Part shown: positions 11,249 to 24,199 of the stretch, in pieces | How positions within the stretch are numbered: the stretch's first letter is position 1 | Layout: the number at the start of each line of letters is the position of its first letter | Assembly: GCA_008477525.1 (NCBI GenBank) | Contig: SPDT01000004.1 | Coordinates: 3,162,001-3,226,000 of the forward strand | Direction: 5' to 3' | Source: Hypomyces perniciosus | Taxonomy: Eukaryota > Ascomycota > Sordariomycetes > Hypocreales > Hypocreaceae | DNA length: 64,000 bases | Translations under genes and position numbers: made by a program | The notes under the pieces: model-generated | Told to the model about the DNA's origin: nothing | What the model saw: only the letters and a program-made list of their open reading frames with translations | Databases searched by the model: none

Positions 11249-11666
11249 TTTGTCGAGGGGGAATTGGCACTCTAAAACACACACACAATATACACATACA
11301 CCTATACACAACGACTGGTATCGAGCGCGGGAACCGCGCTCCTGACAGAACCATGAAGCGGCGATTAAGTAATATAGGGGCTAAAAAGATACTGCGGATC
11401 ATTTAATTATAATGCCGGCAGCTAAAAGCAACTAATGGTTACCTTTATATGCCTTAATAACTATATTCTTATAGGTAAGGTTATATATTAAAAGGGGGAG
11501 AAGGTTATTATTTATTAAACTAGGTCTATCTATATATCTTTATACTCCTATACTTTTTTAATCTAGTAGCTATTTAAATACGCAGTTAACCTTTTTCAAG
11601 TAAGCTAATAAGAAAAAATGCTAGTATATTAGGTATATTAGTTACCCCCGACAAAACCCTCCCTAT
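11249..11666 (-). repeat. 3' LTR and polypurine tract of element B
   Basis: LTR at 11249-11655 (407 bp), reading on the + strand TTTGTCGAGGGGG to CCCCGACAAA. This is the best-preserved LTR of the family. It carries a CA-rich stretch (about 11275-11310) that has escaped RIP. The polypurine tract AGGGAGGG, read on the - strand, lies at 11657-11665, directly inside the LTR. Confidence 0.93.
11323..11341. other. GC-rich perfect hairpin conserved in all LTRs of the A/B/C family
   Basis: GAGCGCGG, loop GAA, CCGCGCTC: an 8-bp perfect stem with a 3-base loop. Copies lie at 6550-6568 (reverse orientation, two stem changes), 23040-23058 (one change), 26351-26369 (perfect) and 45803-45821 (perfect). 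It is the most GC-rich spot in otherwise AT-dominated DNA. CG steps are poor RIP targets, which partly explains its survival. A role in transcript ending or structure is only a guess. Confidence 0.85.
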
Positions 11667-11849
11667 AAGTATTCGCGAATAAAAGTAGCAAATCTCGATA
11701 AAACGCTTTTCCTATTAATCCCCTTAATACTAGTATAATAATATTTAAAGAAAATGTAAATAATATAGGAAAATAGTGGAAAAAGTATTATTAAAAGAAA
11801 GAAAAGAAAAAAAAAAAAGGAAAGAAAATTAAAAGTAAAACTACTGCTG

Positions 11850-14800
11850 TTTATATTACTAATTCCTCTTTATTTAATTTATATTAAATTATTCCCTTTC
11901 TATTAGAATTATTGTAATTAAATAGTCCCCTTTTATTAATCTCTTTATCGCTAGGTATTCTAAGCTGCTATCTGCTTATTTTATATCAGTTATCCTATTA
12001 TTTATATAAGTATATAAATTTATTTTTAGATATTATCTTAAGCCGATTTATTTATTAGCCTAGGTAAGGTTAAGCTGCAGTATATATTTAAGGCTATAAT
12101 TTACTAGATTTAGGAATATTAAAGTATGGTTTTCCCTATTACTGCTGTAAAGGCTACTGTTATAGCTTACCCTCTTTCGCCTAGTTTTAAAAAAGCCTTT
12201 TTATTATCTTTAATTACTCGCTAATTAAGTTTAGTAATAACTCCTAAAACTTTTTTATCCTTTAAGTTTTAGTTATCCTTTAATACATTAAAAGAGCTAC
12301 TACTTTCTTTAAAAGAAACCGACTTTGCGTCTAAGGTTTTAATATTATTAATAACAGCTAATATAATTAGCAGGGGTTTTATAGGTTATAGTATTATTAA
12401 CAAATATATTAACCTACTTTTAATTGCCAGTCCTGCTATTATTTTTATAAAAAATGCCGCTTATAGTATTAGGCTAGCAGTATTATTTTATTTTTTTATT
12501 ATTAATACTATTTATAAAGTAAAGGAGAATACTTTTCTTTTCCTTTACTGTAACTGGCTTAGCTATATAGTTAAAGGTATAGGTATTGTTAGTATAGGAA
12601 ATTATATTCTAGGTATTAGCTGCTATTATTAAAATCTTCTTTAAATACTTAAAGGTAGAAAGGTAATTAATTATCGAGAAAGATTATTATTATAATAAAT
12701 TAACTTATTCTCTTTTATAAAGTTATTTACTAATACTTTTAAGTCAGCTAGGCATTAACTATTAATCTTTATTATATTCCTTTTATAAATTATTATAAAA
12801 GGAGCCTATTAGCTTTAATTTAATTTAATTAAATAGTATTTAATTAAAAAAAGTAAGATATCTTTAATGTTTATTTTAGAATTTATAATAGTAAATTTAT
12901 TTACTATTAAAGATTAATATAAAACTTAAATAATATTTATATAGCTTTTAGCTAAATACTTAAAGTATAGGTATTAGTATTAATTTTAAAGTAGAAGTTT
13001 AAATCCTTTTAGGTTAATTGTTTTGTGCTTTTTAAGGCTAAAAGAGATAAGGATCCCGCTTAAAGGTCCTACTAGTTAACTTAATTTAATGCCAATAAGT
13101 CTATAAAGCGTTTACTGGATCTAGAATAGGCTTAAATAGCTATATTTATTAGCTTTAGGTTATTCTATATATAGGATTATGCAAAAACTAAATAAATAGG
13201 GAAATCTGGCTTTTTTAATTGTATAGGCCTATAAATTAAAAAACTGCTGCGCTTAGCGCTTATAGTTATATCTATAAGAGTTAAAGTAATAAAGGTATTT
13301 GCATTTATTAAAAATATAAATATATTACTATTTAAAGAAATAAATTAACTTTATAAGAATTTGTTATTTTTTAGTAAAGTATTAGAAGTTTTATAGTCTA
13401 TTAAAAATACTGAAAGCTTAAAGTACTATTTAATTAAAGGCAGGGGTACCTTTAAAAGTATCTATAAGTATTATTATTTTAGCTTAGGCTGCTTTAATAG
13501 TTACTAATCCTTTTACTATTATATAAAGTATTGCTTTTAAAGTAAAGTTTAATATTTATTTTTTGCGGGAAAGGTTATATAAAAAATTATAGATATCTTT
13601 AATATAAAAACACTATTTATTTACCTTAAAGTTAAGTATTAGTATAAGATTTTTATAGTAAATATAGCTTAAAGTAATTATTATTTTAACTAGTAATTAT
13701 AGGTAGTTAGTAATATATTAGTTAAATTAAAGGTAGATTTATAATAGTTAATGGCTATATTATCTTGTAATAAGATTAATAGTAAGGTTTTATTTATTTA
13801 GCTTAAAGAAGTTTTTAGCGCGGCTTAGGAATATTTAGCTAATATAGTAAAAGAGTAGAGTTTTTAGTTTATTTTTTATAGGCTAGAAAAATAAAGTAAA
13901 AGGGTAAGGGTTTTTCTTTAAATAGAATATTATAGTAAAGAAGGAAAAAGGGTATAATTAAATGGTTTTAAAGCAGGATTTAAAGTAAAGGCAATATTTT
14001 AATTATAGTAAAATAGGATTATATTTAGGTAAATAAAAAAAAGAAAGAGAGGTAGAGTATAATATTGTTTTTATTTTTTTATAGGTGTAGGTGTATAGTT
14101 TAATATATAGGGTGGTTTCTTTATTGTATATAAATTACTATTCTTTTAAAGTAGCCTTTATAACTCGTTTATTTTTTTATTTCTTTTTCTCTCTTTTTCT
14201 TTTCTTTTCCTTTTAATCTTTCTTTAACTATTATTTAATTATAGAGGATTTTACTAGAAAAGCCTATTATTAATTACCTAATATAGCCGACTTTATTAAT
14301 ATATTTATTATAGGTAAGAAAACCTTTAGCGAGATTTTTTTATTTTAGAAAGGTTAAACCTAGCTTTATCTCTTTATTTAGCTGTCTACTTTAAATAAAG
14401 CTTTAGTAAATAGGTATTATTTAATCGATATCTTTATTTTAATTTTATTTAAATTTAAAAATATTTTACTGTTTAGATTATAGGTAATATTAATATTAAT
14501 CGGTTAAATTTACTAATCTATTTAAAGATTACTTTCTCTTTTTTATTTATATTATCTTTATTGCTTTTATTATTTCTAAAAGGTTATACCTTTAAAGAAT
14601 ATTTTTAGCGCTATACTTTTAAAGGCTTTTAGTTATATCTTTAAAATATTATACGCGCTATTAAAGGAAAGCTTTTTAAGCCTATTTATATCCTGGCAGA
14701 GATTTTGTATATTTATAGGTAGTTCTTTTATACTCTTTTTAAGCAGATAGAGCATATTAAGGCTTTATTTATATTATTTTATAGATAGCGTAATCCTTAA

Positions 14801-15568
14801 TTCTGCTAAAGGTACTTTTAGATTTAGTCTATTATTATTATAACTGCTAAGGAATATATTTTATTCCCTTTTTACAACTATATTTTTATTTTAGGTTTTT
14901 AATAAAGGGATTATTTAAATTGCCTTTAGTTTAAAGCCTTTTTTTATACTTGGCGATATCTTTTTAGTTACTAGCTTTAATAAAGTAATTAAAGTATAGC
15001 TATTATTTTCTTTAAAAAAGATTAAATATTTACTTTTATTAAGCTAATAGTCTTTAGCTATTTTAATCTTTTAATAGCTTTTTATTTTATAAAAGACTTT
15101 CTTTATTTTAAAGGAAATAAAAAGGCAGAGAGTTAAGCGATTTAGCAGGTTTAAAAGTTTATTTCAGCTTCTGTTATTAAGAAATAAGCGGCTAATAGGG
15201 AAATATAGTTAATAAATTATTTAATCTTGCAGTTCTTTTCTTTATAGTATACTTAGGTTATATTTTTTATAGGCGGGGCAGTAGACTTTAATTAATAGCT
15301 ATCTCCTCCCCTTTAAAAACAGTACTTAGTAGCTGTTTTTTAAGAATATTGCCGCTTATCTTCCCTTATATATCCTTTATATAGAGGTAATTATCTTAAT
15401 TTATCTGGTTTATTCTAGGAATAGCTACCTTAAAGTATTATAAGGGACTGTATTTTAATTAAAATATCTTTTTTTCTTTTAACTTATAAGTATATACTTT
15501 AATTCTCAGCTAAACTATTTAATTTTATTAACTATATATTCTTTTAGTAGTTAAAGAGTCGCTATAAA
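11850..15568 (-). pseudogene. C-terminal extension or third ORF of element B, unknown function
   Basis: Reverse-strand counterpart of the region at 2330-6050 in A, with the same position after integrase, orientation and length. Landmarks match on the reverse complement, for example the Tyr-Ile-Lys-Asp-Ile-Tyr stretch near 13600 and the Pro-Tyr-Phe region near 13190. Many RIP-type stops. No domain recognised. Confidence 0.6.
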
Positions 15569-18500
15569 GCTTTTTAAGTTTTTAGTTATTAATAACTTTC
15601 ATTGTCGCTTTATTAACTGCTTTATCTTTAAGTAAATCTTTATTTACCTTTAAATTTTAATTTATAAAAGTTTCTTTATTATTTTTAGCTATTTACCAGC
15701 TAAATTTATCTTTTATAAACTTCTTTAAATATTTGCCTAGGTAAATGTTATTAAACAGGACCCCATTTAACGTTTTTAGTTTATATACTTTTATTATATC
15801 CGCTTAAGACTTAATTTTAAATAGGCCTAGCTAATATATTTTTAGTTTTGCATCTCTTAAAAGGTCCCTTTAGCGCTTTATATTATAAAGTAAAATAAGG
15901 TTATTAGGGAGGAGTAGTTTAGCTGCTTTCTACAGTAAATATTAATTATTAATATTTATCCTTTTAGTTAATATTTAGTAAAATACAGTTACTTTTTCCT
16001 AGGCTATTTTAATATTTCCCTTTTTTCTTTTAAGTATATAAATATACGCTATTAATTAATCTTTTATTATATAAAATTTATTTTAGTTAATTAGCTGCCA
16101 GATAGGTAGTTTTACCTTTAAGGGAAAAATCAGTTTTTAGTTAAATAATAGGTAAAACGCGGAATACCCTATTAAGCTTTTTACTATATATCTATTAGCT
16201 ATAATCGCTTTATTTAAGTTCTAGAACTACTTTTTATTAAGCTTAACTATTTTTACTAGTATTAATATTAAGCTTTAATAGCTAACCTTTACTATAGCAT
16301 TAGCTTTAAAGTTATATACTAATATCCAAATAATCTTAACTCTTAGATTAATTAATACCTTTAAAAGTATCTTTTTTATTTCTAGTCCTTTATTTATAAT
16401 AGCCTAAACTATTATATTAAATTAATATATTTATTTAAACATAAACTTTATTATTGCTGCTAATAATAAAGTAAATATAGGTTTTACTTTTACTTATCTA
16501 TAAAAGTTATATCTTCTTTTAAATAGGTAAATATATCTACAGTTACTTAAAATATATTAAGTATTAAAATAGACCTTCTTTATAGGCTTAGTTAGTTCTG
16601 TTATAATAGCTAGCTCTTTAAGGCAGTATAAATTAAAGCCTTAATACTAGGGGTATAATATAACTGCTTTATATATATTGTTTTATATTTGCGGCCACTA
16701 GTATTTTTCTTTTAGGAATTAGAAAGTTACCTTTTAGCCTTTATAGCCTATTTTAGTATAATATTACTAGATAGCTGTTTTCCTTAAAGTTAGGCTATTA
16801 AAGATAAATACAGGTTAACGGCAGTATTTTATTAATTTTACCTATAATTTCCTGTCTTTTATAATAAACCTTTTTGCTTTATTCCTAAATTGTTAGAAGT
16901 CTATAGCTAAAAGATTAAATAATCTCTATATTGTTTAAAGGTATTGCGCAATTTATTAAAACCCTTTACTATACTTTTCCCTTAACAGTATAAATAAAAT
17001 TATATCTAAATGTATATCTATAAAATCTTTTAAGTCCCTTTTTTCCTTAGCTTTAGCTTTATTGATAGCAGTTACTGGTTTATAGGATAAAGTATTTACT
17101 ATAATATTTTCTTTTTTAAAGATATACTTAACAGTAAAGTTAAAAAAAAGGATATAATTAATCTATTAGGTTATATACCTGTTAAAGATATTATTAATTT
17201 TATTATTTATTTAATTAATAACTACTTTAGCGTCTGTTTTTAATATAAATAAAAGCCTGTAGATATAAGTATATAGCTTTTTAAAGGCTTAAAATAAAGC
17301 TTTATATTTTTTCTTTATAGTATTATACTTTATTTCTAATAAAAGCCAGTATTTACTTTTATATTAAATTAGTTATCTTTTCCCTTTTATAATCTATATT
17401 AAAATAGCCCTTTAGCCTATTATATTAGCATTAACTATAAAGATTACCTCCCTATATCCTTTATTTATATTTAATATTACTAGTATTAAGGTAAAAGTAA
17501 TAAGCTTTTTAAGTTTATTTATAGTTTACTATTATTCTTTAATCTACTTTTAAGGGGCGTTTTTCTTTAATAGGGTTATTAAAGGCTTAATAATCTACGC
17601 GAAATATTTAATTTAATATTTATAATAGTTAACTAAACTAAAGAAAAATTAAACTTTATTAATAGTTTTATAGTTTTTTTATTTTTTGATTTTAATAATT
17701 TTACTTATAGCTAATTAGCGCTTTTTTATTTTATATAGGTACTTTATTAATTTAATAGACTTTTAATAAAAGATTGATTTTACTATTAAAATTATATATC
17801 CTAATAGTTTAATATTTATTAGGGTTTTATTTAGGTTTTGCAGATACTTTAAGATATAGTGTTAAACTTTAGGTATTACTTTTTTACTGCTATATATAGA
17901 CTTTAAACCTTATACTGCAATATTATTTAAAAATAGTCAGTAAACTATAAGTATAAGATTAAATAGTATTTAAAGAATAATATATTAAAATTGTATTACT
18001 AAGTTTATAGCGCCTATTAAAAGAGTGAAGTATTTTAAAAGGCTAATAGGGCTTATAAATATAGTTATATCTCAGCTTTTTTTATTAAAAGGGATTTAAT
18101 TATAGCCTAAGAAAAAGTCTAGTAATAATAGTATTATATAACCTATAAAGTCTTTACTGAATTAGTCTGCGCTTAAGGGAATAAAGGTATCTTTAATAGT
18201 TACTTTATTTATCTGTATAATAGAGTTAATAAAGCGAAAGCCGCTGCCTTTTTTCTGCATTAAGAAAAACAGGTTTCTATATAGCCTATAGCCTTCCTTT
18301 AAAAGACCTTTTTTAATATATATTTATAGCAAGTTAATTACTTTCTTCTCTATACCTTTAAGGATTAAGATATTACTGCTTTGCCAAGCGTTATACTCTA
18401 CTATATAAATAGTTTATAGTAGGGTAATTTTATGGTTTAGCTTTTTATATTCCGTGAAATCCTAACAAAATGCTATTTCCCTGTTTTTTAAGATCTATAT

Positions 18501-18700
18501 TAAGATTGCGGTTTTTTATATTATCAGTTTCCTTTCTACTGTCTTTAAGATCGCTGCCAGGCGGTCTAGTGTAAGTCTTAACTTAGCTTTAATTAGTAAG
18601 AATTTTAATGTAATATATTCAGCGAATAGGGTATTAGGGTTTAAATTATCCTTAACTTTATCCTACTTTTTTTATTTTTAATAAAGACTCCTAGCAGGAA
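15569..18700 (-). pseudogene. Pol of element B: RT, RNase H and integrase (degraded)
   Basis: On the - strand, RT enters near 18330 with a sequence reading GSGFRFINSIIQINKVTIKD and continues through L-L-D-F-F-L-G-Y-N. The active site reads F-L-N-N-I-A-V at about 17913-17933, where fungal relatives have F-L-D-D-I-A. RNase H follows at about 17640-17050 and integrase at about 16840-15940. The RT is of the fungal Gypsy type that lacks a chromodomain. Most stops are TAG/TAA. Confidence 0.82.
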
Positions 18701-21700
18701 TAAAACTATTAGACAAAGTATTATCTACTAGATGGATTTTTATGCCTTTCTTTTTATATATAGTATTAATTCTAATCCGCTTACACTTCCGCGCTCTTTT
18801 TTAAAACCTTTTCTTTTATTCCTCTACTCCTTTAAATTCCTCTACTGCTTTTTTTATTACTTTTATTTAATCTTTTAATTTATTAGCTAATAGTAGCTAA
18901 ATTAAATCCTCCTTAGTTTACTTTAATAGTCTACATAAAACCTCTTCCTTAAAAGTAAAGTAAAGGTTTTCCAAGCTTTCTTCCGCTTTATTAACTTTAT
19001 ACTTAAATATAAAGTTAATATTTATTTTAGCTTTAGGTTATATAATGCCTCTGTTTTATATTCTTAATAGATAGCTCTAGCAGCTAAGGTAATAACTTAA
19101 ATATTCTTTATTCTGCATTTTATATATAAATCCCTGTCTTTTAGTATATAATTAAATATTAACTGCGCAGCTTAAATAAATAGTATTTTAAAGATAAAGG
19201 GCATTAAGATATTATTAAATATAATATAAAATCTAGCTGCTATTTAAGTATTGCCTATAAATACCTAAATAATAGTTTCGCTATATATATTTACTTGCCT
19301 ATTATTAAATGCAGTATTAACTGCTTTATAAAAGTATATTATTATACTATATTTTACAGCTAACTAATAAAAGATAATATTTCCCTTTAACTTTAAATCT
19401 ATAAATACTTTAATAAATATACTGTTAGGCTCTTTTAAATATATTTATATTTATAATAGGTTTTGTAAATAGTAGAGGATCTTTCCTATTTAAACTAGAT
19501 AAATCCAGGTTATAGACTTCTATAACCGATTTGCCTTATAGTTAATGGCTATATATAGTTACTTTAGCTTATAAAAGTATATTTTTAAAGGTAATGATAG
19601 GTTTAGGTCTTTAAGATTAAATAACTCTTTATTTAATAATCCCTTTACTAGTAAAGGTTATAAAGTTATAGTTTTAAAAGGTTAATCCTATAGCAACTAA
19701 ACGATTTATATAGTTAATTCTATATATACAGCTATTGCATTTAGTTTTTTTTATTAGTTGTTCCTTTAAAGGATATTACTTAATATAAAGTATATTTAAA
19801 GATAGTTAAGTTAGTTTTCTTATAAAACTGTATTTCAGTAATCTTTTATAATTTTACAATTAAGTTTACTTTTAAAGTATTTGCGAGTTTTAGAATAATA
19901 TTTAAAAAAATGCTAGTTTTAAGTTTAATTGCATTGTCTAGAATTGCTGCTTAGATTATTATTTTAGCTTGCTTTGCTTTTAGTAATTCCTCTTTATTTT
20001 CAGTGCCTTTAATTTTACTTTCTTTATTGCATTACAGTCTAAATAGTATAGCCTTTAAGGTTATAGGTATAAGGTCTAAATACAGTTACTTTTTCTTAAT
20101 TAGTTTTTTTATTTAAGGCAATAATAGCTCCTCTTTAACTTACTTATCCGCTTTATTAATTATATAAATATACTTTTATCCCCTGCTAGTTATAAAGTTA
20201 GCGAAAAGAGTTTAATTAAATAATTCCTTAGTTAAACTGGCCTGGTTATATTTATCTAAAGGTTTTTTTAAAGAGGCTATCTTAACTAGGTTTATAGAAA
20301 AATTCTTAACCCCTTTTACTTATATATTATCCCTTTTTTTAATAATTATTTAATCTTTGCCTATAAAGTATATAATATTTATTATTAATCCCTTTACAGG
20401 AATTATATTTAATCTTTATAGTGCCTAGATTTTAAATATCTCTTTATATACTACTTTATTATAGATAATATTAAAGAGTTTAGCTTTATAGGTAGTCGGT
20501 TCCTAGTTAAAAAAGCTAAGTTTTATCTTTTTTATAAATAATAAACTTAAAGAAACTTTATTTTAAACTCTAAATAATTCTACTTAAAGCACTAGTATTT
20601 TTTATATATAAATCTTAATAATTATAACTAATATAATAAATTGAGGTGGGATTAAAGTTTTCTATAAGCTTACCTAAACTATTTTTACTGCTAGGTTATA
20701 TATTATAAACTTATAGCCTTTATTATAAATTAACTTAGCGCAGTTTTAAGGAAAATAGTCTTTATCTTTACAATACTAATAATATTTAATATTAATAACT
20801 GCCTTTAAATAGTTAATAAAGAAGGTATTCAATATATTATTATATAAAAAGTTTATTATATTAATATTATTAATAGCGATTATTAAAGTAAAAGGTCCTT
20901 GTTTAGGTTTATTACTACTAATAGTAATATAATGATATTCTCTTTCTTTTAGGTTAATTGCTGTTTCCTTTTATTAAAAGAGTTAAATTGTTAGTGTATT
21001 GAATTTTTTAGATAAAGCGTTTATTTAATCTTTAAGCTGTAAAGTTGTAATTAATTCTATAGGTTTAAGCTATTCTTCTTTTCACTTTCTCGTCTTTAAG
21101 CTTAACTCTAACTCAAATAAATCTAATAAGTCTTTAATCTTAAATAGTCCTTTATTAAACTCTTAAAAATAGGCTCTTTAAATATTAAACTCTGCTAATA
21201 TTTTATTATAGAAAAGTATCTAGACTTTAATATACACTAAATCCTCGAAATTGTTAATTTCTTTAATCCCTTTAAAAGCTATTATTAGCTAAAGCAGCTC
21301 TAATAGTATTGCTTTTGCGATATTATAGGAATATAGTATCGCTATCCTTTAATGTTTTTATTAAGCTTTTAACAGAAATATTAGTATTAAAGCAATTAAT
21401 CTATTATAAACTGTATTCCTATAGGTTTATAGCAATAAAGGTTTTAAAGTTATACTATATATAATTCTAATTAATCCTTATCCTATTGCTTATAATATTA
21501 TAAACGTTTTTTCTTTATTTTATTTTAACTAATACTGTCCTTAATAAAAATCTAAACTATCTTCTATTCCTTTACTTTTATAAATAGTTCTAGGTACCTC
21601 CTTTAATCCCTAGTTAAAATTCCTTAATCTTCTAGTTCTTACTTATAGTTTTTTAAGAACTAAGATATATTCTTACTATTAAATTTACTTATAAGGTTAA

Positions 21701-22930
21701 TCCCTATTAGTAGCTTTATACCTTAGATATTTTTAAAGGTTTAAGTAAAGAAAAGGAACTTTTAGGATAGTGATTTTCCTTTTTCTGCTAAAAAGCTTAA
21801 TCTTTCTTTAAATTCTATTATAATAGATATAGATATTATTAATATTAGGTTAAGTATATGATTAAATAATTCCTTATATTAAAGGGTTAAAGATAAAGTT
21901 GTATTTAATATTTTAGTAAAAGGAGGTTATTAATTTAATTTAAACTCTTTTACTTTAAGTTAAAGTAAGTTATTAGAGTCTCAATTAAATAGTTCTTTAG
22001 TAAAAGAATACCTTTTCTCCTGCAGATTAAAGTTATCCGATTTAGATAACTGGCCTTTAAAAGAATATTCTTCTCTCAGTTAAAAAAAGGATGCATTCCT
22101 TTAATAATAAAGCTATAGTAATATATTCTATTAATATAAGGAGTTTTTTTATAAAGAAAAAGGGTCGCGTTTATTTATCTAGGATAAAGAAATCAGCTAG
22201 TCTTTTAAGGATAATTTCCTGCATTAATACTAGTTATAAGATATTAAATTATTATTGTTTTTATATCTTTTTTAAATATCTTTAATATAAATAAAGACAG
22301 CCTATATACTAAAGATTATAAAAGCAGTAAAAATAGTATTTTTATTTAAAGTTAAAAAAAACCTAGCTAAAAATATTAATAAAACTAAAATAAAGTCTTT
22401 ATATTAAAAGATTAAATAATTAATATATCCGTTATCGGCCCCCTATAGCTATTCTACCTATTAACCTACCTGCTAGTAAATAAAATAAAGGTTATAATAG
22501 TATATTAATAGTTTAAAGGGGCTTAAATTATATAATATTAACTGTTTTACCTATATATTTGCTTTTACTATAGCGACTAGTCTTTCAGTAATTTTCTTTA
22601 AAATCTTAGCTTTTAATTAGCAGGTATTATTAACTAGTAGTTTCTTAAAGTTCCGCTCTTTTATTATATTTTAGCGCGTTATACCTAAGTTAATTAATCC
22701 TGATATCTTTTCGGAAATTATAATTAAATAACCTGCATTTTTAAAATTAAATATTATATTAATTTATATTAAATAGTTATAGAAAGGGTTTTAGGCTATT
22801 TCCTTTAGCTAATTATTTTATATTTATATAAAGATTAAGTAAAGCTAGCCTATAATTCTATTAGTAGTTAAGTAAAGGTAGGTTTTAGTGGCAGTGTAAA
22901 AGTGCCCTTAGTAATTACTTCTTAGGATAT
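18701..22930 (-). pseudogene. 5' coding region of element B (gag and protease expected), not resolved
   Basis: About 4.2 kb between the primer-binding region and RT. On the - strand it gives protein-like stretches with RIP-type stops, for example KERNFKKLLVNNTC from about 22662 and KILKKITERLVAIVKANI from about 22600. Gag and protease must lie here by position, but I could not find a convincing zinc knuckle or an Asp-Ser/Thr-Gly protease site. The matching region in C is 41435-45660. Confidence 0.5.
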
Positions 22931-22935
22931 AATCC

Positions 22936-22963
22936 CTGAGATTTCCCCCTATCTCAGTCACCA
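22936..22963 (-). promoter_or_regulatory. Primer-binding site of element B overlapped by a hairpin
   Basis: On the - strand, two bases after the 5' LTR end, the sequence reads TGGTGACTGAGAT (22951-22963). This begins with TGG, as expected for pairing with a tRNA 3' CCA end. On the + strand, CTGAGAT (22936-22942) and ATCTCAG (22951-22957) form a 7-bp stem with an 8-base loop that covers half of the primer site. The C copy has the same structure with CG pairs. Confidence 0.65.
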
Positions 22964-22965
22964 GT

Positions 22966-23369
22966 TTTATTAAAGGGGAATTAGCACTTTAAAATACATA
23001 TATAATATATATATACACCTATATATAATAACTGGTATTAAGCGCGGGAACCGCGCTCCTAACAGAACCATAAAGCAGCGATTAAATAATATAAGGGCTA
23101 AAAAAATACTGTAAATTATTTAATTATAATGCCGGCAGCTAAAAGTAACTAACAGTTACCTTTATATACTTTAGCGACTATATTCTTATAAGTGGGGTTA
23201 TATATTAAAGGGGGGAGAAGGTTATTATTTATTAAACTAAGTTTATCTATATATCTTTATACTCCTATACTTTCCTAATCCAGTAGCTGCTTAAATAAGC
23301 AGCCAACCTTTCTCAGGTAAACTAAGAAAAAATGCTGGTGCGTTAGGCATATTAGTTACCCTTAACAAA
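22966..23369 (-). repeat. 5' LTR of element B
   Basis: 404 bp, + strand TTTATTAAAGGGG to CCTTAACAAA; more mutated than its partner at 11249-11655. In particular the CA-rich stretch has become TA-rich here (about 22990-23030). The hairpin is kept at 23040-23058. The right flank ATACC is the resumed H1 sequence. Confidence 0.92.
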
Positions 23370-24199
23370 ATACCTTAAAGTATATATAAACTACTCTTAA
23401 AATAATTAAAAAGACCTCCTTTTAATAATGCAGCTAGCTTTAAATAACCGTAAATATATAGCTATTTAAATAAACCCTTTTTTCCTTAAATATAGCTACT
23501 ATATAAAACCCCTGCAGCTATATATAAAAGAAAATAAAGCTATTAAATTAAAAGACTAGGAAAAAAAAGCTATAAAAAAAGTAATTAAAAGACTAGAAAA
23601 AGTAACTGCCTTTGCCTAAATAATATTTACTACTATATAATAATATTATAAAGACTCTATAAACTAGCAGCAAAGCCCCTTTAAAAGATATAAAATAAAA
23701 GATAAAGTTTAGCTATACTTTAATAACTATAATACTCCCTAGCCTTTTAAAAAGCTTAATATTTTATATTATAAATATATAGTAATAAATGTTATTAGCC
23801 TTTATATAGTAGAACTAGGTATATTAACTAGTATATACCTGCAATTTTATATTAACCTGCTAAAAAAAGCAGCTAATAACCCTGTTTTAGGCTAGATTTT
23901 AAATAACCTTTAACTACTACTAATATAAGTAAATATTAAAGATAAATAAAAAGTTAAAGAGGTCCTTTATATAAAGATTAAGCAGTAAAGTTACAGCTCT
24001 TTCCGTAAAGTATTAATATAGTAGAAAGGATATATAAAGCTAACCTAAAAATTAATATATATACTTAAAGATATAATAGCCTTCGATAACTATATATCTA
24101 AATATAGCCTAATTAAATTTAATAACAGGCTATTTAATAGCTATATACTAATAAAGTAATAACGCCTAAAAAAAAAGCTACTGTAAAAAGGGGGGGTAA
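23370..24199 (+). pseudogene. H1 pol, 3' end: rest of integrase, chromodomain, polypurine tract
   Basis: Continuation of H1 after B. It reads as the end of the integrase core and its C-terminal region (A-L-N-N-R-K-Y near 23441, KRYKIKDKVWLYFNNYNTP near 23687). A chromodomain remnant follows at about 23990-24090 (FRKVLI, two stops, KGYIKLT). H2 has FREVLI, KGYIKLTWEP at the same place. Chromodomains in fungal Gypsy integrases are known to bind methylated histone H3K9. The polypurine tract AAAAAGGGGGGG (24186-24196) precedes the LTR. Confidence 0.82.

Larger units (their letters stand above)
11249..23369 (-). mobile_element. Complete Ty3/Gypsy element B (12.1 kb)
   Basis: Bounded by two LTRs in the same orientation (11249-11655 and 22966-23369) and by ATAC on both sides (11245-11248 and 23370-23373). 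Unbroken H2 has a single AATATACCTTAAAG at this point, which proves the insertion site in the integrase of H1. Sense is -: the primer-binding region lies inside the right LTR and the polypurine tract inside the left one. The internal 11.3 kb is unusually long for Gypsy, because of a long 3' extension and a large 5' region. It is full of RIP-type stops. Confidence 0.93.

Noticed and set aside
11323..11341. GC hairpin as a bacterial-type intrinsic terminator
   Set aside because: The setting is a fungal LTR retrotransposon; there is no downstream T-run and no reason to expect a bacterial terminator.
22091..22285. Open frame on the + strand (64 codons)
   Set aside because: Runs against element B, whose coding sense here is -; no family resemblance.
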